A DNA stretch of 64,000 nt. It comes from Notospermus geniculatus. Its lineage: Eukaryota > Nemertea > Pilidiophora > Heteronemertea > Lineidae. Positions 1 to 10,640 of this stretch are shown here, in pieces (the first letter of the stretch is position 1; each line of letters opens with the position of its first letter). Position numbers and translations under genes: made by a program. A model generated the notes under the pieces. It had not been told where the DNA came from. It did no database searches and saw nothing but the letters and a program-made list of their open reading frames with translations. The stretch is taken from assembly GCA_002633025.1 (NCBI GenBank), contig NMRB01000672.1:196030-260029 (forward strand), read 5' to 3'.

Positions 1-385
1 TAGCTAGTTATCTCTGAATTGCACTTCCAACTTCAGTATCAATTGTACCTTTAACTTAGTATCAATTGCACTTCTGAGTTCAGCATCAATTGCACTTCTA
101 ACTTGAGTATCAATTGTACTTCTAACTTCAGTATCAATTGTAACTCTAACTTGAGTATCAATTGCACTTCAAACTTCAGTATCAATTGCACTTCTGACTT
201 CAGCATCAACTGCACTTCTAACTTGAGTATCAATTATACCTCTAACTTCAGTATCAAGTACACTTCTAACTTCAGAATCAACTGCATTTCTGCTAACTTC
301 AACGTCAATTTCACTTTTACATGTAACTTCAATATCAGTTACATTTCTAACATTAGTATCACTGTAACAACTCATGCATCTTTGA
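1..385 (+). repeat. 24-bp minisatellite, copy 1
   Basis: Tandem units of about 24 bp with the core cttctaacttcagtatcaat, about 14 copies, decaying at the right edge. Because the unit is a multiple of three it leaves open frames on both strands (8-residue repeats rich in Ser, Ile, Asn and Thr on plus; Leu, Glu, Val and Gln on minus). These frames are a by-product of the repeat and are not called as genes. The same array recurs at 7203-7735 with more units. Confidence 0.9.
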
Positions 386-1190
386 ATGTTTACACGCTAC
401 TAAAAATACCCCCTCCCTGACATTACGGCACCAACCCTACTGCCACAATCTCTTTGACTAAGGGAAACAATCAATAAAGGACTGGAACTCCAGGATTATC
501 CCAGTAGAGAGACCTGGGACAGATATGAGTGGGCACAGCTAATATTTATAATAATATTCCTTGTTGCCATCAAAGGTGGAGGCTGGTTTATCAATCTGCA
601 TCTCGTGTTAGCAAAAATAAGAGCATCGTGTTTGAAGTGCACTCTAGGGTCATAGAGTAGTAGGCATGTGACGTTTGACCATTCAAAGGAGAAATTATAT
701 TGGCAAATCCTGGTAATGCTTTGATGGACAGAGGGATATACGTGTTGAACATTCAACTGGGCATACAAGAATTGTCTGAATATCTTAAGGTTAGATACAC
801 TTGGATATGAAGATGTTGAAGTGTCATAAAAGAACTGCATGCTATATTGAATGAACATACTGTACTTTCACATCTCAGTGGTCAATTCATAATGTTAAGC
901 ACGAGTGCCCACAACAATGCTTATGAGCAAAGACTACAACCGATTGGCTGTCACGGTTGATGCTTTCAAAGATTTAAACAATGAGTGTAGGCTAATCAAT
1001 AGGAACCAGTGACCAATGTGAAATCGATGGCATTTGGTCAGGACGTAAGGCCTTTTGTTCAACAATCATGACCTAATGCATGTCATTGGTCAACTTTGCA
1101 TAATGCACTCTACATGGGCTGAGCATGAACATTGTTGAGTGACCTCCCGATGTGAAAGTACAGTATATACATGTTGTAGATCCAACTTAC
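386..1190. other. Non-coding stretch within duplication copy 1
   Basis: No exon or RNA gene is recognisable here. The sequence is shared with about 7736-8379. Relative to that copy it contains roughly 150 extra bases around 890-1070. A 120-residue minus-strand open frame at 496-858 is conserved in the other copy as 135 residues, but it resembles no family I recognise and has no coding character. Confidence 0.6.
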
Positions 1191-1386
1191 AAATAACTTC
1201 TGTGGATCAGGAGAAATTGGTCGACTTGGAACTTCTGGTTGTGCCTTCTGTTGCAATTTAGTAATCTTCTCCAGGCTACGGGCTATCCTTGCCAACTCAG
1301 GACTTTTTGCTCTTTCTACTTTCTTGGGAGAGACATCTGCATAAAGACGTTCGACACTTTTTGCACTGCGAGTAGGACTTGTTGAT
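1191..1386 (-). CDS. Internal exon copy: SPTRSAK/coiled-coil exon, distal duplicate
   Basis: This 196-bp exon is the duplicate of the one at 8575-8380. On the minus strand it is preceded by a pyrimidine-rich acceptor ending ttccag and followed by the donor GTAAGT. It enters in phase 2 and leaves in phase 0. It encodes about 65 residues starting Arg-Ser-Thr-Ser-Pro-Thr-Arg-Ser-Ala-Lys, followed by a Lys/Glu/Arg-rich segment likely to be helical (LARIARSLEKITKLQQKAQ) and a Pro-rich tail ending PDPQKLF. The protein is identical to the other copy; the three base differences I see are all synonymous. Its natural upstream partner in this duplicate (about 2272-2219) is broken, so it may be a non-functional copy, an alternative exon, or a haplotype duplicate. 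The parent protein is not identified from this exon alone. Confidence 0.7.
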
Positions 1387-2218
1387 CTGGAACACAGAAT
1401 GCTCAGTTGGATTGAAAGATATAAATTTAACTCTGGATAGATTCCGATGTGGCACCACAGGGGCAGCATCAGAAGTGGAAGGGTTATCAACACACATAAC
1501 TTGGACCTATTTGCAGTCCTGACTGACTGAGCAAGGTGGACCACAAACCACATCTCATGAGTACACCCGAGAGAGCCAACAGATGCAAGCTTCTTACATC
1601 TTCACAGCAAAAGCCCTCCAAGAACCAACGGAAGCTACACAACCATTTTGCCATGAAGATTCAGTATGACATTTCCCTCTGATTTGATTAGTCCTTTGTC
1701 ATCAATGATAAGGACAGATGAATCAAACTGTGTAACTCAATTGACATTTCCAGATGTTGATTCAGGATCAAAAACTGATGTCACAAGAAGTTCATCACGT
1801 TATGTAAAAGTCATATGATATTTTTACCACTAATTGGATGTGCTGTGGTAACAGGATACTGCAAATCCCAACAGTGATTAGTGGACAATGAAAAACAACA
1901 GTACATCCATTCAAATGACGTGGAAAAGAAGGTGACGCCATAATATTGTAAACAAGTTCATAAGGTTGTCAAAAGTGCAAAGCCTTGGGTCAATTCTTGT
2001 TCATCCATGCCAACCCAGGCCATCACAGCAAAGCATCAGAACCAAAAACTAACGCAGCAGTCCTTTTGAAGATTTCGCCTCCGTACTATGGAGAAAATTC
2101 ACTTGGTATCAACACTCTACATGTATACATACTTTACATTCATTTCTCTAAGACCAGTGCATTATATCCTTATGCACCGCCCTCCGCTTTAATATGAATG
2201 AGGTCATAGGGCCTACTT
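1387..2218. other. Intron-like sequence in duplication copy 1
   Basis: No coding feature. It aligns with the intron between the exons at 9329 and 8575 up to about 2000, after which the two copies diverge. From about 2110 to 2218 the sequence has no counterpart in the other copy. Confidence 0.6.
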
Positions 2219-2272
2219 TATTCCTCATCCTGGGATGTTGACATCTCATGATCGTCGCGGTAACCATAACGT
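2219..2272 (-). pseudogene. Truncated exon copy (5' third of the RRYGYRDDHE exon)
   Basis: The acceptor and the first 54 or so bases of the exon at 9493-9329 are kept here, encoding RRYGYRDDHEMSTSQDEE exactly as in the intact copy. The sequence then switches to unrelated AT-rich DNA. The remaining two thirds, rich in Glu/Arg and expected to be coiled coil, and the donor site are missing. As it stands it cannot splice to the exon copy at 1386. This break is the best evidence that duplication copy 1 is not a complete second gene end. Confidence 0.75.
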
Positions 2273-3039
2273 CTGGAGGTAAACACAGAAAATGAAATTT
2301 GGCGGGATGTACACAGGATGTAAGGGCCACCTGATTAGGGTAATAAGCGGGCAATTTTCGGCGCTAACAGGGGAAATAAGCTGCCTTATTGAGAAATCCT
2401 GCACGGAAATCTGCAAAACAGAAAGAGAAAGTAGAAAGGTTGTGCAGTTACCTTGATATTTGAGTCATCTACTTTGAAGGGTGTTTCAAGTAAAGTAAAT
2501 GTCCCTTAGCTGAACAAAAAAGCTCAAACAAGGAATTTGATCCATGAAGGCCATCGTGTAAGCATTTTCAAGTATTTTTCACTTTTCGCCATGTGAGACT
2601 CTTTTGATATCACAGTAAAATTCCCGTGAAACATCTGAACCCCTCAAAATGCCAACATAAGCAACAATGTCATAGTAGTCATTTTACCTTTCCTAACCTT
2701 TAGCCCACATCGCCATTGAGACCACTCGACTCGTATCAATAATGATTAAAATAGGGACATGAACCTCGCGATAATACCTACTTTATCACAGTACCGGTAA
2801 TACTTTCTCCAATAAAGATGGATGATGCGTTGAGGCAAATTACGAGCGACCCTTTTGGTTTCTAACCAATGTGTCAAGAATTCAGAGGATTCGCTATGGA
2901 GAGTAATCAAGCTTGATCAATAAAAGGGGCTAAAAGACCAGAGCTGGCATCATTAGTTAGGATCCAGTCCTTTTCATTGCTCATCATGCCAATGGACCTT
3001 GCTTTCCAAGTACCGGTAAGGAGCCTATTTGCCAATGGC
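2273..3039. other. Non-coding stretch shared with 9494-10240
   Basis: Nothing beyond duplicate intronic or intergenic sequence is seen. It contains the word taccggtaa and an AT-rich core. No exon signals with coding potential were found. Confidence 0.55.
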
Positions 3040-3236
3040 TCTGGAGGCAACATGCTCTGCAAGTCAGCAGTCTACATGTACCTGCTGATGGATCTGGAGG
3101 CAACAATACACCTTGCTTTATAACTAAGCAGTCTACCTGCCAACGGATCTGGAGGCAACAATACACCTTGCTTTATAACTAAGCAGTCTACCTGCCAATG
3201 GATCTGGAGGCAACAATACACCTTGCTTTATAATAA
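3040..3236 (+). repeat. ~54-bp tandem repeat, copy 1
   Basis: Three to four units with the core ccaatggatctggaggcaac followed by aatacaccttgctttataa and a spacer. The same family is expanded at 10240-10640. The end of this array coincides with the right edge of the segmental duplication, suggesting the array was a recombination point. Confidence 0.85.
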
Positions 3237-3982
3237 AATAATCGCTACCCCCAGTGGAGAAAATGCTAAGTCCCCAGGAGGCCACCTTAGTGACACACGC
3301 TAATTGACTTCCTAAAGGGAAACAAATGCCGAGCTTACAAACTGCGATTAGATTTTCTCAGCCATGACCGCCGCTTTCAATGCACAGTTTACGACAATGT
3401 CACTTAATACACATTTTGCAACAACAGCAATGAGTTTTTTTAATCAGATTTTGACACCAGACTATTGTACCATTATTTTTCTAATGTAAACAAGCAACTC
3501 AGCAAGCAGACGACAAATTCAACTCAGAATTTCTCAAAAATGTCCAACTTCAGCAAAAAGGAACTGAAAGAGCATTCTTTGCAACAATGAAATGTACAAT
3601 CCCAGATTCAAAGCATTCCATTTGTTTCTAGTAATTACAAAAGACACGCAGAACTATACCTAGTGTAATGGCAATGCATGAGTCAATGAACATGTCTCAT
3701 TCGCCAACCCTGAAGCATACTGATTCATCTCCAGAGGAAGAAATTGGAATCTTTTTTTCATTCTTCCCACTTTGTTAGACACTTTGGAGACACTGCTTCT
3801 TTCATCAAAGACACCGTTCATGTACACCCATTACTTTCTGCCCTGAAGCTCTTGTGACAAACTCTTCCAATGAACAGGAATTGGAATTGAGGATGTCCAT
3901 CTTTCACGTTACTTGAGAGGTAACGTTTCTGGCTTCAGTGTACAATCATTTGTCTGCCTGGAGGCAGAGCTTAGGTTCTCAC
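3237..3982. other. Unique non-coding stretch
   Basis: Unique DNA between the duplication edge and the exon at 4060-3983. No gene, RNA or repeat is recognised. On the minus strand it is the intron downstream of that exon. Confidence 0.5.
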
Positions 3983-4060
3983 CTTCTTCTCCTGTTTTGC
4001 TTCTTCTACGGCGTCACCTAGCACCTCCAATTCAATAATCTTTTCTTTTAGTTCTTGCTC
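3983..4060 (-). CDS. Short coiled-coil internal exon (26 codons)
   Basis: This exon is too short for simple ORF detection but well defined. The minus strand reads cccgttacag, then 78 bp, then the donor GTGAGAAC. It enters and leaves in phase 0 and encodes EQELKEKIIELEVLGDAVEE followed by AKQEKK. Leu, Ile and Val recur at heptad-like spacing in a Glu/Lys-rich background, so a coiled coil is likely. The exon at 8575-8380 ends in phase 0, so the two can be joined in frame across a 4.3-kb intron. No second copy is present because this region lies between the two duplication copies. The product is unknown; it is plausibly the continuation of the minus-strand gene. Confidence 0.6.
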
Positions 4061-4074
4061 CTGTAACGGGAAGA

Positions 4075-4575
4075 AAAATTATCGTTCATATTTTATAGAA
4101 TATTAAGAAGAAACGTTTGATGATTGCCATTCATATTCTAGAATACAGAGAAGGAATTTTTGGTGATCACCATCCATATTCCCGAATAACGAGAAGAAAC
4201 TTCTGGTGATCACCATTCATAATCTAGAATACAGAGGAGAAACATTTGGTGATTGGCATTCATATTCTAGAATACAGAGAAGAAACTTTTGGTGATTGCC
4301 ATTTCTGGAATACAGAGAAGAAACTTTTGGCGATCGCAATTCATATTCTAGAATACAGAGAAGAAACTTTTGGTGATCGCCATTCATATTCTAGAATACA
4401 GAGAAGAAACTTTTGGTGATCACCATTCATATTCTAGATTACAGAGAAGAAACCTTTGGTGATTGCCATTTCTAGAATACAGAGAAGAAACTTTTGGTGA
4501 TCGTCATTCATATTCTAGAATACAGAGAAGAAACTTTTGGTGATCACCATTCATATTCTAGATTACAGAGAAAAA
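4075..4575 (+). repeat. ~43-bp tandem repeat (XbaI-like tctaga core)
   Basis: About eleven units of a roughly 43-bp motif containing tctagaatacagagaagaaa and cttttggtgatcaccattca, with variants that lose the tctaga part. It begins directly upstream (in transcript sense) of the acceptor of the 4060-3983 exon, within 15 bp of it. Confidence 0.88.
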
Positions 4576-6087
4576 ACTTTTCCTGATTGAGCACACTTCC
4601 TTTTAGTTATAGCACAAAAACAATCACACAGGCAAATGTCAACTTCATGAAAAGTTCATTAAATCGTTATCAAATTGCCTTGGTAATTAAATAAACAGCA
4701 GTTTTGAAAATATCAAATTGATAAAATCGATAAGCTGATTTTAAATTTGTGTGACAAGGAGAACAGTCATGATATTACTTCATATTACTTGCAATACACG
4801 TCTAATATGGAATTTCTGATTAAAATCAATGGGCACGTGGGATTGGTAGAGTCTAGATATATATCTCACCCTGCATGACTATGAATATTGATTGTGTAGG
4901 GGATTCCTCATGGACACATACTAATGTCCCCTGGCAAACACGTCAGTTGGGAAAACTACCTTCAATTTCTGCAATGGAGACCTCGAACCCGAACGATGCC
5001 TACTGATAGTCCTGCATGAGTTTGTGCTTGTGAGATTTTTCCCTGCTTATGAAGTGCGTGGAAGTCAGTTATCATAAAGAAGGTTCTCATGTAGCACAAA
5101 GTCTGCAAGCTACTGAGTGCTCCATCCAAGACCCCAGCTAGCGAAGATAAAGCAAATACAGCAAGGATATTTGCCTGTAATTTCATGCCAAAAACAGCTC
5201 CATGGACTGGAAATGTTGGGACATTGTCCAGAGAAGAGGTTAGAAATTTCTTACCTCTTTTCTGGACCAATCGCCTGATGCAGGAGTATAGCGCAAAAAA
5301 GAGGTAAAATGTAAGAGGAGGAGCTGATAATTTCAGAGTGTCCTCTTGACATGCTACAGAGAATTAACTTAAGTCGGAAAGAGATGCGACAGGGAAATAA
5401 TCCATGTAACTAATGGTGATGACATACGCAGCTTGTAGACACAAAAATAGAGAAAATTCAAGAGAAGGATTATGACAAGGGGATCTGGTTAACACCCTAC
5501 GACGGTCAGCAACCTTTGAGAAAATGGGCCTAAAGGGCATAATGACAGTTGCTCGTGAGGTAGGCCTACCATATATTAAAAGTGTCTTAGTTGGTGAACT
5601 CTTCAGGTAAAATTTTTGTGAGTTTCTCTAGTCATCAAGAGTTCACACTGTAAGAGTGTTTTCATAAGAGTCATCAAAATTTCACAATTTGTAAGTGTTT
5701 TTCATGTAAGTTTCCAAAAGTCATCACCAATCCTAACACGGTAAGTGGAGGGTGAAACCATCTGATTTATAGACAAGAATATTATGACCCTACTCATGGT
5801 TCTAGAAAACCTAGCTAATATGATTGGAGCTCGATACCATAGACTAATATCCCAGAGATATGAAGTGGTGGGCATATCTCCTTAACCCTAATAACTTGCC
5901 AGGAAGGAGACAAGCAACAGGGACGGCGGGTTAGACCGATGGAGAGGCAGGGCGTGATTGGGCATGATACTCACACCTGATGAGATGCATCAGCACGGTA
6001 TTTATGAAGGGAAGCCTTACACTGCATCTTCAGTCTGACCACCAATAGAACACTGTCACCTCAGGGGTCATAAGATTGCGGGTAAGA
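4576..6087. other. Unique non-coding stretch
   Basis: No exon, RNA gene or strong repeat was found. A weak direct repetition of gtaagtgttttcat-type words occurs around 5640-5740. On the minus-strand gene model this is intron. Confidence 0.5.
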
Positions 6088-6250
6088 TTGTCAGAGCAGT
6101 GCAGTGGAAGAATTGCTGCCTGTCACCTCTGAACTTCCGGGTTCAAATCCCAGTCTGCCCCATCCTTCATGTGGAGATCAGTGCAGGTTTTCCCCAGACA
6201 TATCAGTTTCTTCCTGTTGTAGATCAAATCACTAAATATCGTCTACAGAG
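6088..6250 (+). mobile_element. tRNA-derived SINE-like element
   Basis: The 5' part (about 6088-6165) looks like a decayed tRNA: an A-box-like stretch around tcagagcagtgcagtggaag and a clear B box gggttcaaatccc. It is followed by a non-tRNA body beginning ttttccccagacatatcag. The acceptor and anticodon stems do not pair as in a working tRNA. The right boundary is uncertain. Confidence 0.55.
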
Positions 6251-7197
6251 CTTACAGCTCTCTCACCTCTCAATCAATATTTTGATAACAACCTCAGATT
6301 GTGAAACACAGAGAGGGTTAACTCGAATTATGATGAAATTGGAACGCTTCCACTTCACCAGTCCATCAGGAGAAAGAAGCATACAGAATAATCCCGCCAC
6401 AATGCTGTATACGGTTTCACTTAATGGAAGTAAGGGTTCACCCATAAATCATTGACATAAATCACTGAAATCAGGTGTATACCTTCGTCATGCCCAGCAG
6501 CCACGAAGGAAATTGACTGATGGAAATTTTCACACCACAGCTGCCTCCACTGTTCACGGTGTTTTTAATATCGACTAGTGATAGGTTGGTTGCAAATTAG
6601 AGTTCTAATAAATGCTGCTGCTGCGAATTCTTGCCCGAGGGTTTGCATGGTAATTCACTCAGTGCCTGCATCTCTGCTGCATCTTCTGCGCTGATTCCTA
6701 TCAGAGGATGCGGAGAAATGACAAGGAGTCATTATCCCTAGATTAGCGACTCAAGAGTTGTTCCATAGAACCTTCATTCCAATTTAAGGATTGTATTTTT
6801 GGCTCAAAATTCCATCGCACCGCAATTAAAATGCGATAAAAAAACCAGGACTAATGTTAATTGCAATGTGCATTACAACATTTGGAGTCAGAACTGAGAA
6901 ATCACCACCGAGACACTTTTTCTTGTATGTTCATTGCATCTTTTGAAATTAAAATCCCCCCAATTTGTATTTTAAGACACACCTGTGTACACAGACGCTA
7001 ATGGAAAAACATTATGCAAATATGAGAAAAGAAATGAAATGGAAAAGTGAGATACCATAATTGATCTCCAACACGCTTTCAACAGCACTATCTTTTTGTA
7101 CATGTAAATTTCAGTTGGAACAGCAGCTTTTTCCATGGCCTGCCTTTTTTCTGCAGTGTCTTTTGTTGGGAAATGCCACAAACAGTTTTATGTAATT
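6251..7197. other. Unique non-coding stretch
   Basis: Nothing supportable was found. It ends at the left boundary of duplication copy 2. Confidence 0.5.
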
Positions 7198-7202
7198 TAG
7201 CT

Positions 7203-7735
7203 AGTTATCTCTGAATTGCACTTCCATCTTCAGTATCAATTGTACCTTTAACTTAGTATCAATTGCACTTCTGAGTTCAGCATCAATTAGGCCTACACTT
7301 CTAACTTGAGTATCAATTGTACTTCTAACTTCAGTATCAATTGTACCTCTAACCTCAGTATCAATTGTACTTCTAACTTCAGTATCAATTGTACCTCTAA
7401 CTTCAGTATCAATTGTACTTCTAACTTCAGTATCAATTGCACTTCAAACTTCAGTATCAATTGCACTTCTGACTTCAGCATCAATTACACTTCTAACTTG
7501 AGTATCAATTGTACCTCTAACTTGAGTATCAATTGAACTTCTAACTTCAGTATCAATTGCACTTCTAACTTCAGTATCAATTGTACCTGTAACTTCGGTA
7601 TCAAGTACACTTCTAACTTCAGTATCAACTGCATTTCTGCTAACTTCAACGTCAATTTCACTTTTACATGTAACTTCAGTATCAGTTACATTTCTAACAT
7701 TAGTATCACTGTAACAACTCGTGCATCTTTGAATG
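7203..7735 (+). repeat. 24-bp minisatellite, copy 2
   Basis: About 20 units of the same 24-bp motif as at 1-385. Long open frames appear on both strands because the period is divisible by three. A length difference between copies is expected of a variable-number tandem repeat. Confidence 0.9.
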
Positions 7736-8379
7736 TTAACACGCTACTAAAAATACCCCCTCCCTGACATTACGGCACCAGCCCTACTGCCACAATCTCT
7801 TTGACTGAGGGAAACAATCAATAAAGGACTGGAACTCCAGGATTATCCCAGTAGAGAGACCTGGGACAGATATGAGTGGGCACAGCTAATATTTATAATA
7901 ATATTCCTTGTTGCCATCAAAGGTGGAGGCTGGTTTATCAATCTGCATCTCGTGTTAGCAAAAATAAGAGCATCGTGTTTGAAGTGCACTCTAGGGTCAT
8001 AGAGTAGTAGGCATGTGACGTTTGACCATTCAAAGGAGAAATTATATTGGCAAATCCTGGTAATGCTTTGATGCACAAAGGGATATTCGTGTTGAACATT
8101 CAACTGGGCACACAAGAATTGTCTGAATATCTTAAGGTTAGATACACTTGGATATGAAGATGTTAAAGTGTCATAAAAGAACTGCATGCTATATTGAATG
8201 ACCATACTGTACTTCCACATCTCAGTGGTCAATTCATTAATGTGAAGCACGAGTGCCCACTAATGCACGTCATTGGTCAACTTTGCATATAATGCTCTCT
8301 ACATCTACATGGGCTGAGCATGAACATTGTTGAGTGACCTCCAGATGCGAAAGTATAGTGTGTCGTCGATCCAACTTAC

Positions 8380-8575
8380 AAATAACTTCTGTGGATCTGG
8401 AGAAATTGGTCGACTTGGAACTTCTGGTTGCGCCTTCTGTTGCAATTTAGTAATCTTCTCCAGGCTACGGGCTATCCTTGCTAACTCAGGACTTTTTGCT
8501 CTTTCTACTTTCTTGGGAGAGACATCTGCATAAAGACGTTCGACACTTTTTGCACTGCGAGTAGGACTTGTTGAT
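8380..8575 (-). CDS. Internal exon: SPTRSAK motif, helical segment, Pro-rich tail
   Basis: A 196-bp exon with acceptor ttccag and donor GTAAGT. It enters in phase 2, matching the phase-2 exit of the 9493-9329 exon; the split codon gives Arg. It leaves in phase 0. It encodes about 65 residues: Ser/Thr-Pro sites, KSVERLYADVSPKKVERAKS, then a probable helix LARIARSLEKITKLQQKAQ and a tail PSRPISPDPQKLF. Several Ser-Pro sites suggest phosphorylation. The composition resembles cytoskeletal linker proteins, but I cannot name the family. An almost identical exon lies at 1386-1191. Confidence 0.75.
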
Positions 8576-9328
8576 CTGGAACACAGAATGCTCAGTTGGA
8601 TTGAAAGATGCAAATTTGACTTTGGATAGATTCCGATGTGGCCTCAGAAGGGCAGTGGAAGGGTTAATATCAGGACACATAACTTGGACCTATTTACAGT
8701 CCTGGCTGACTGAGCAAGGTGGACAACAAACCACATCTCATGAGTACACCCGAGAGAGCCAACAGATGCAAGCTTCTTACATCTTCACAGCAAAAGCCCT
8801 CCAAGAACCAACAGAAGCTACACAACCATTTTGCCATGAAGATTCAGTATGACATTTCCCTCTGATTTGATTAGTCCTTTGTCATCAATGATAAGGACAG
8901 ATGAATCAAACTGTGTAACTCAATTGACATTTCCAGATGTTGATTCAGGATCAAAAACTGATGTCACAAGAAGTTCATCACGTTATGTAAAAGTCATATG
9001 ATATTTTTACCACTAATTGGATGTGCTGTGGTAACAGGAGACTGCAAATCCCAAAAGTGATTAGTGGACAATGAAAAACAACAGCACATCCATTCAAATG
9101 ACGTGGACAAGAAGGTGACGCCATAATATTGTAAACAAGTCCATAAGGTTGTCAAAAGTGCAAAGCCTTGGGTCAATTCTTGTTCATCCATGCCAACCTA
9201 TAGGCCACCACACCAAAGTACCAAAAACCAAAAACTAACGCAGCAGTCATGTTGAAGATTTCGCCTCCGTTATGGAGAAACCTTGCTTGGAACCAACACA
9301 TATACATACATATACATATTCTTCATAC
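8576..9328. other. Intron of 753 bp
   Basis: The intron lies between the two well-supported exons of duplication copy 2, with canonical GT and AG on the minus strand. No other feature is seen inside. Confidence 0.65.
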
Positions 9329-9493
9329 CTTCTCCCGTTTCTTGCAACAGGCGTTGAGGTCATTCTTTTCCGTCTTTCCTCTTCCATTTCCCGCTGGATT
9401 CGCCGAGATTCTCGTTTGATCTCCCGTGTACTTTCTTTGATTTCCTCATCCTGGGATGTTGACATCTCATGATCGTCGCGGTAACCATAACGT
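9329..9493 (-). CDS. Internal exon: basic/acidic coiled-coil segment
   Basis: A 165-bp exon with acceptor tttacctccag and donor GTATGA. It is phase 2 to phase 2, so it is a multiple of three and could be skipped without frameshift. It encodes about 54 residues: RRYGYRDDHEMSTSQDEE, then a dense Glu/Arg/Lys run (EIKRESRRIQREMEEERRKR) typical of a single alpha-helix or coiled coil, ending MTSTPVARNGR. It joins in frame to the exon at 8575. The upstream exon that should supply its phase-2 partner was not identified between 9493 and 35314. A truncated copy lies at 2272-2219. Confidence 0.72.
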
Positions 9494-10239
9494 CTGGAGG
9501 TAAACACAGAAAATGAAATTTGGCGGGATGTACGCAGGATGTAAGGGCCACCTGATTAGGGTAATAAGCAGGCAATTTTCCTCGCTAACAGGGGAAATAA
9601 GCTGCCTTATTGAGAAATCCTGCACGGAAGTCTGCAAAACAGAAACAGAAATTAGAAAGGTTGCCTGGTTACCTTGATATTTGAGTCATATACTTTGAAG
9701 GGTGTTTCAAGTAAAGTAAATGTCCCTTAGCTGAACAAAAAAGCTCAAACAAGGAATAAGATATACACTGAAGGCCATCGTTCAAGCATTTTCAAGTATT
9801 TTTCACTTTTTCACTTTTCACCATGTGAGACTCTTGATATCACAGTAAAATTCCCGTGAAATCAGACCCCTGCCCAAAATGCCAACATACGCAACAATGT
9901 CATCATGGTACTAGTAATTGTAACCTTTCCTAACCTTTAGCCCACATCGCCATTTAGAGCACTCGACTCGTATCAATAATGATTAAAATAGGGACATGAA
10001 CCTCGCGATAATACCTACTTTATCACAGTACCGGTAATACTTTCTCCAATAAAGATGGATGATGCGTTGAGGCAAATTACGAGCGACCCTTTTGGTTTCT
10101 AACCAATGTGTCAAGAATTCAGAGGATTTGATCAATAAAAGGGGCTAAAAGACCAGAGCTGGCATCATTAGTTACGATCCAGTCCTTTTCATTGCTCATC
10201 ATGCCAATGGACCTTGCTTTCCAAGTACCGGTAAGGAGC
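9494..10239. other. Non-coding stretch in duplication copy 2
   Basis: It matches about 2273-3039. No gene or RNA was recognised. Confidence 0.55.
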
Positions 10240-10640
10240 CTATTTGCCAATGGCTCTGGAGGCAACATGCTCTGCAAGTCAGCAGTCTACCTGCCGATGG
10301 ATCAGGAGGCAACAATACACCTTGCACTGCCAATGGATCTGGAGGCAACAATACACCTTGCTTTATAACTAAGCAGTCTACCTGCCAATGGATCTGGAGG
10401 CAACAATACACCTTGCTTTATAACTACAGTTAACATGTCAATGGATCAGGAGGCAACAATACACCTTGCTTTATAACAAAGCAGTCTACCTGCCAATGGA
10501 TCTGGATGTTGACAATACCTTGCTTTACAAGTCAGCAGTCTACTTCCAATGGATCTGAAGGCAACAGAATACCTTGCTTCACAAGTCAGCAGTCTAGTTC
10601 GCAATGGATCTGGAGGCAACAGTATACTTTGCTTTACAAG
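10240..10640 (+). repeat. ~54-bp tandem repeat, copy 2 (expanded)
   Basis: About seven diverged units of the family at 3040-3236, with the core gatctggaggcaac and variants such as gatctgaaggcaac. It extends about 200 bp beyond the duplication boundary, so the array has grown or shrunk independently in the two copies. Confidence 0.85.

Larger units (their letters stand above)
1..3236. repeat. Segmental duplication, copy 1 (window start cuts it)
   Basis: This block matches 7198-10440 nearly base for base, with scattered substitutions and small indels. It contains a 24-bp minisatellite, an exon copy (1386-1191), a truncated exon copy (2272 to about 2219) and a roughly 54-bp tandem array at its end. 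The clearest structural difference from the other copy is around 2000-2220, where about 110 bp holding the 3' part of an exon and its donor site is replaced by unrelated sequence. The two copies are separated by about 4 kb of unique DNA. A true duplication and unmerged haplotypes in the assembly are both possible. Confidence 0.88.
7198..10440. repeat. Segmental duplication, copy 2 (intact exons)
   Basis: Near-identical to 1-3236. This copy retains two complete exons (9493-9329 and 8575-8380) with good splice sites, and a longer minisatellite at its left end. The left boundary is close to 7198, where tagctagttatctctg matches window position 1. The right boundary falls inside the 54-bp tandem array. 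Confidence 0.88.

Noticed and set aside
103-420. Plus-strand open frame with eight-residue Ser/Ile/Asn/Thr repeats (also 7306-7536 and the minus-strand counterparts)
   Set aside because: It is created by a 24-bp tandem repeat, which keeps frames open on both strands; no start context, splice sites or family.
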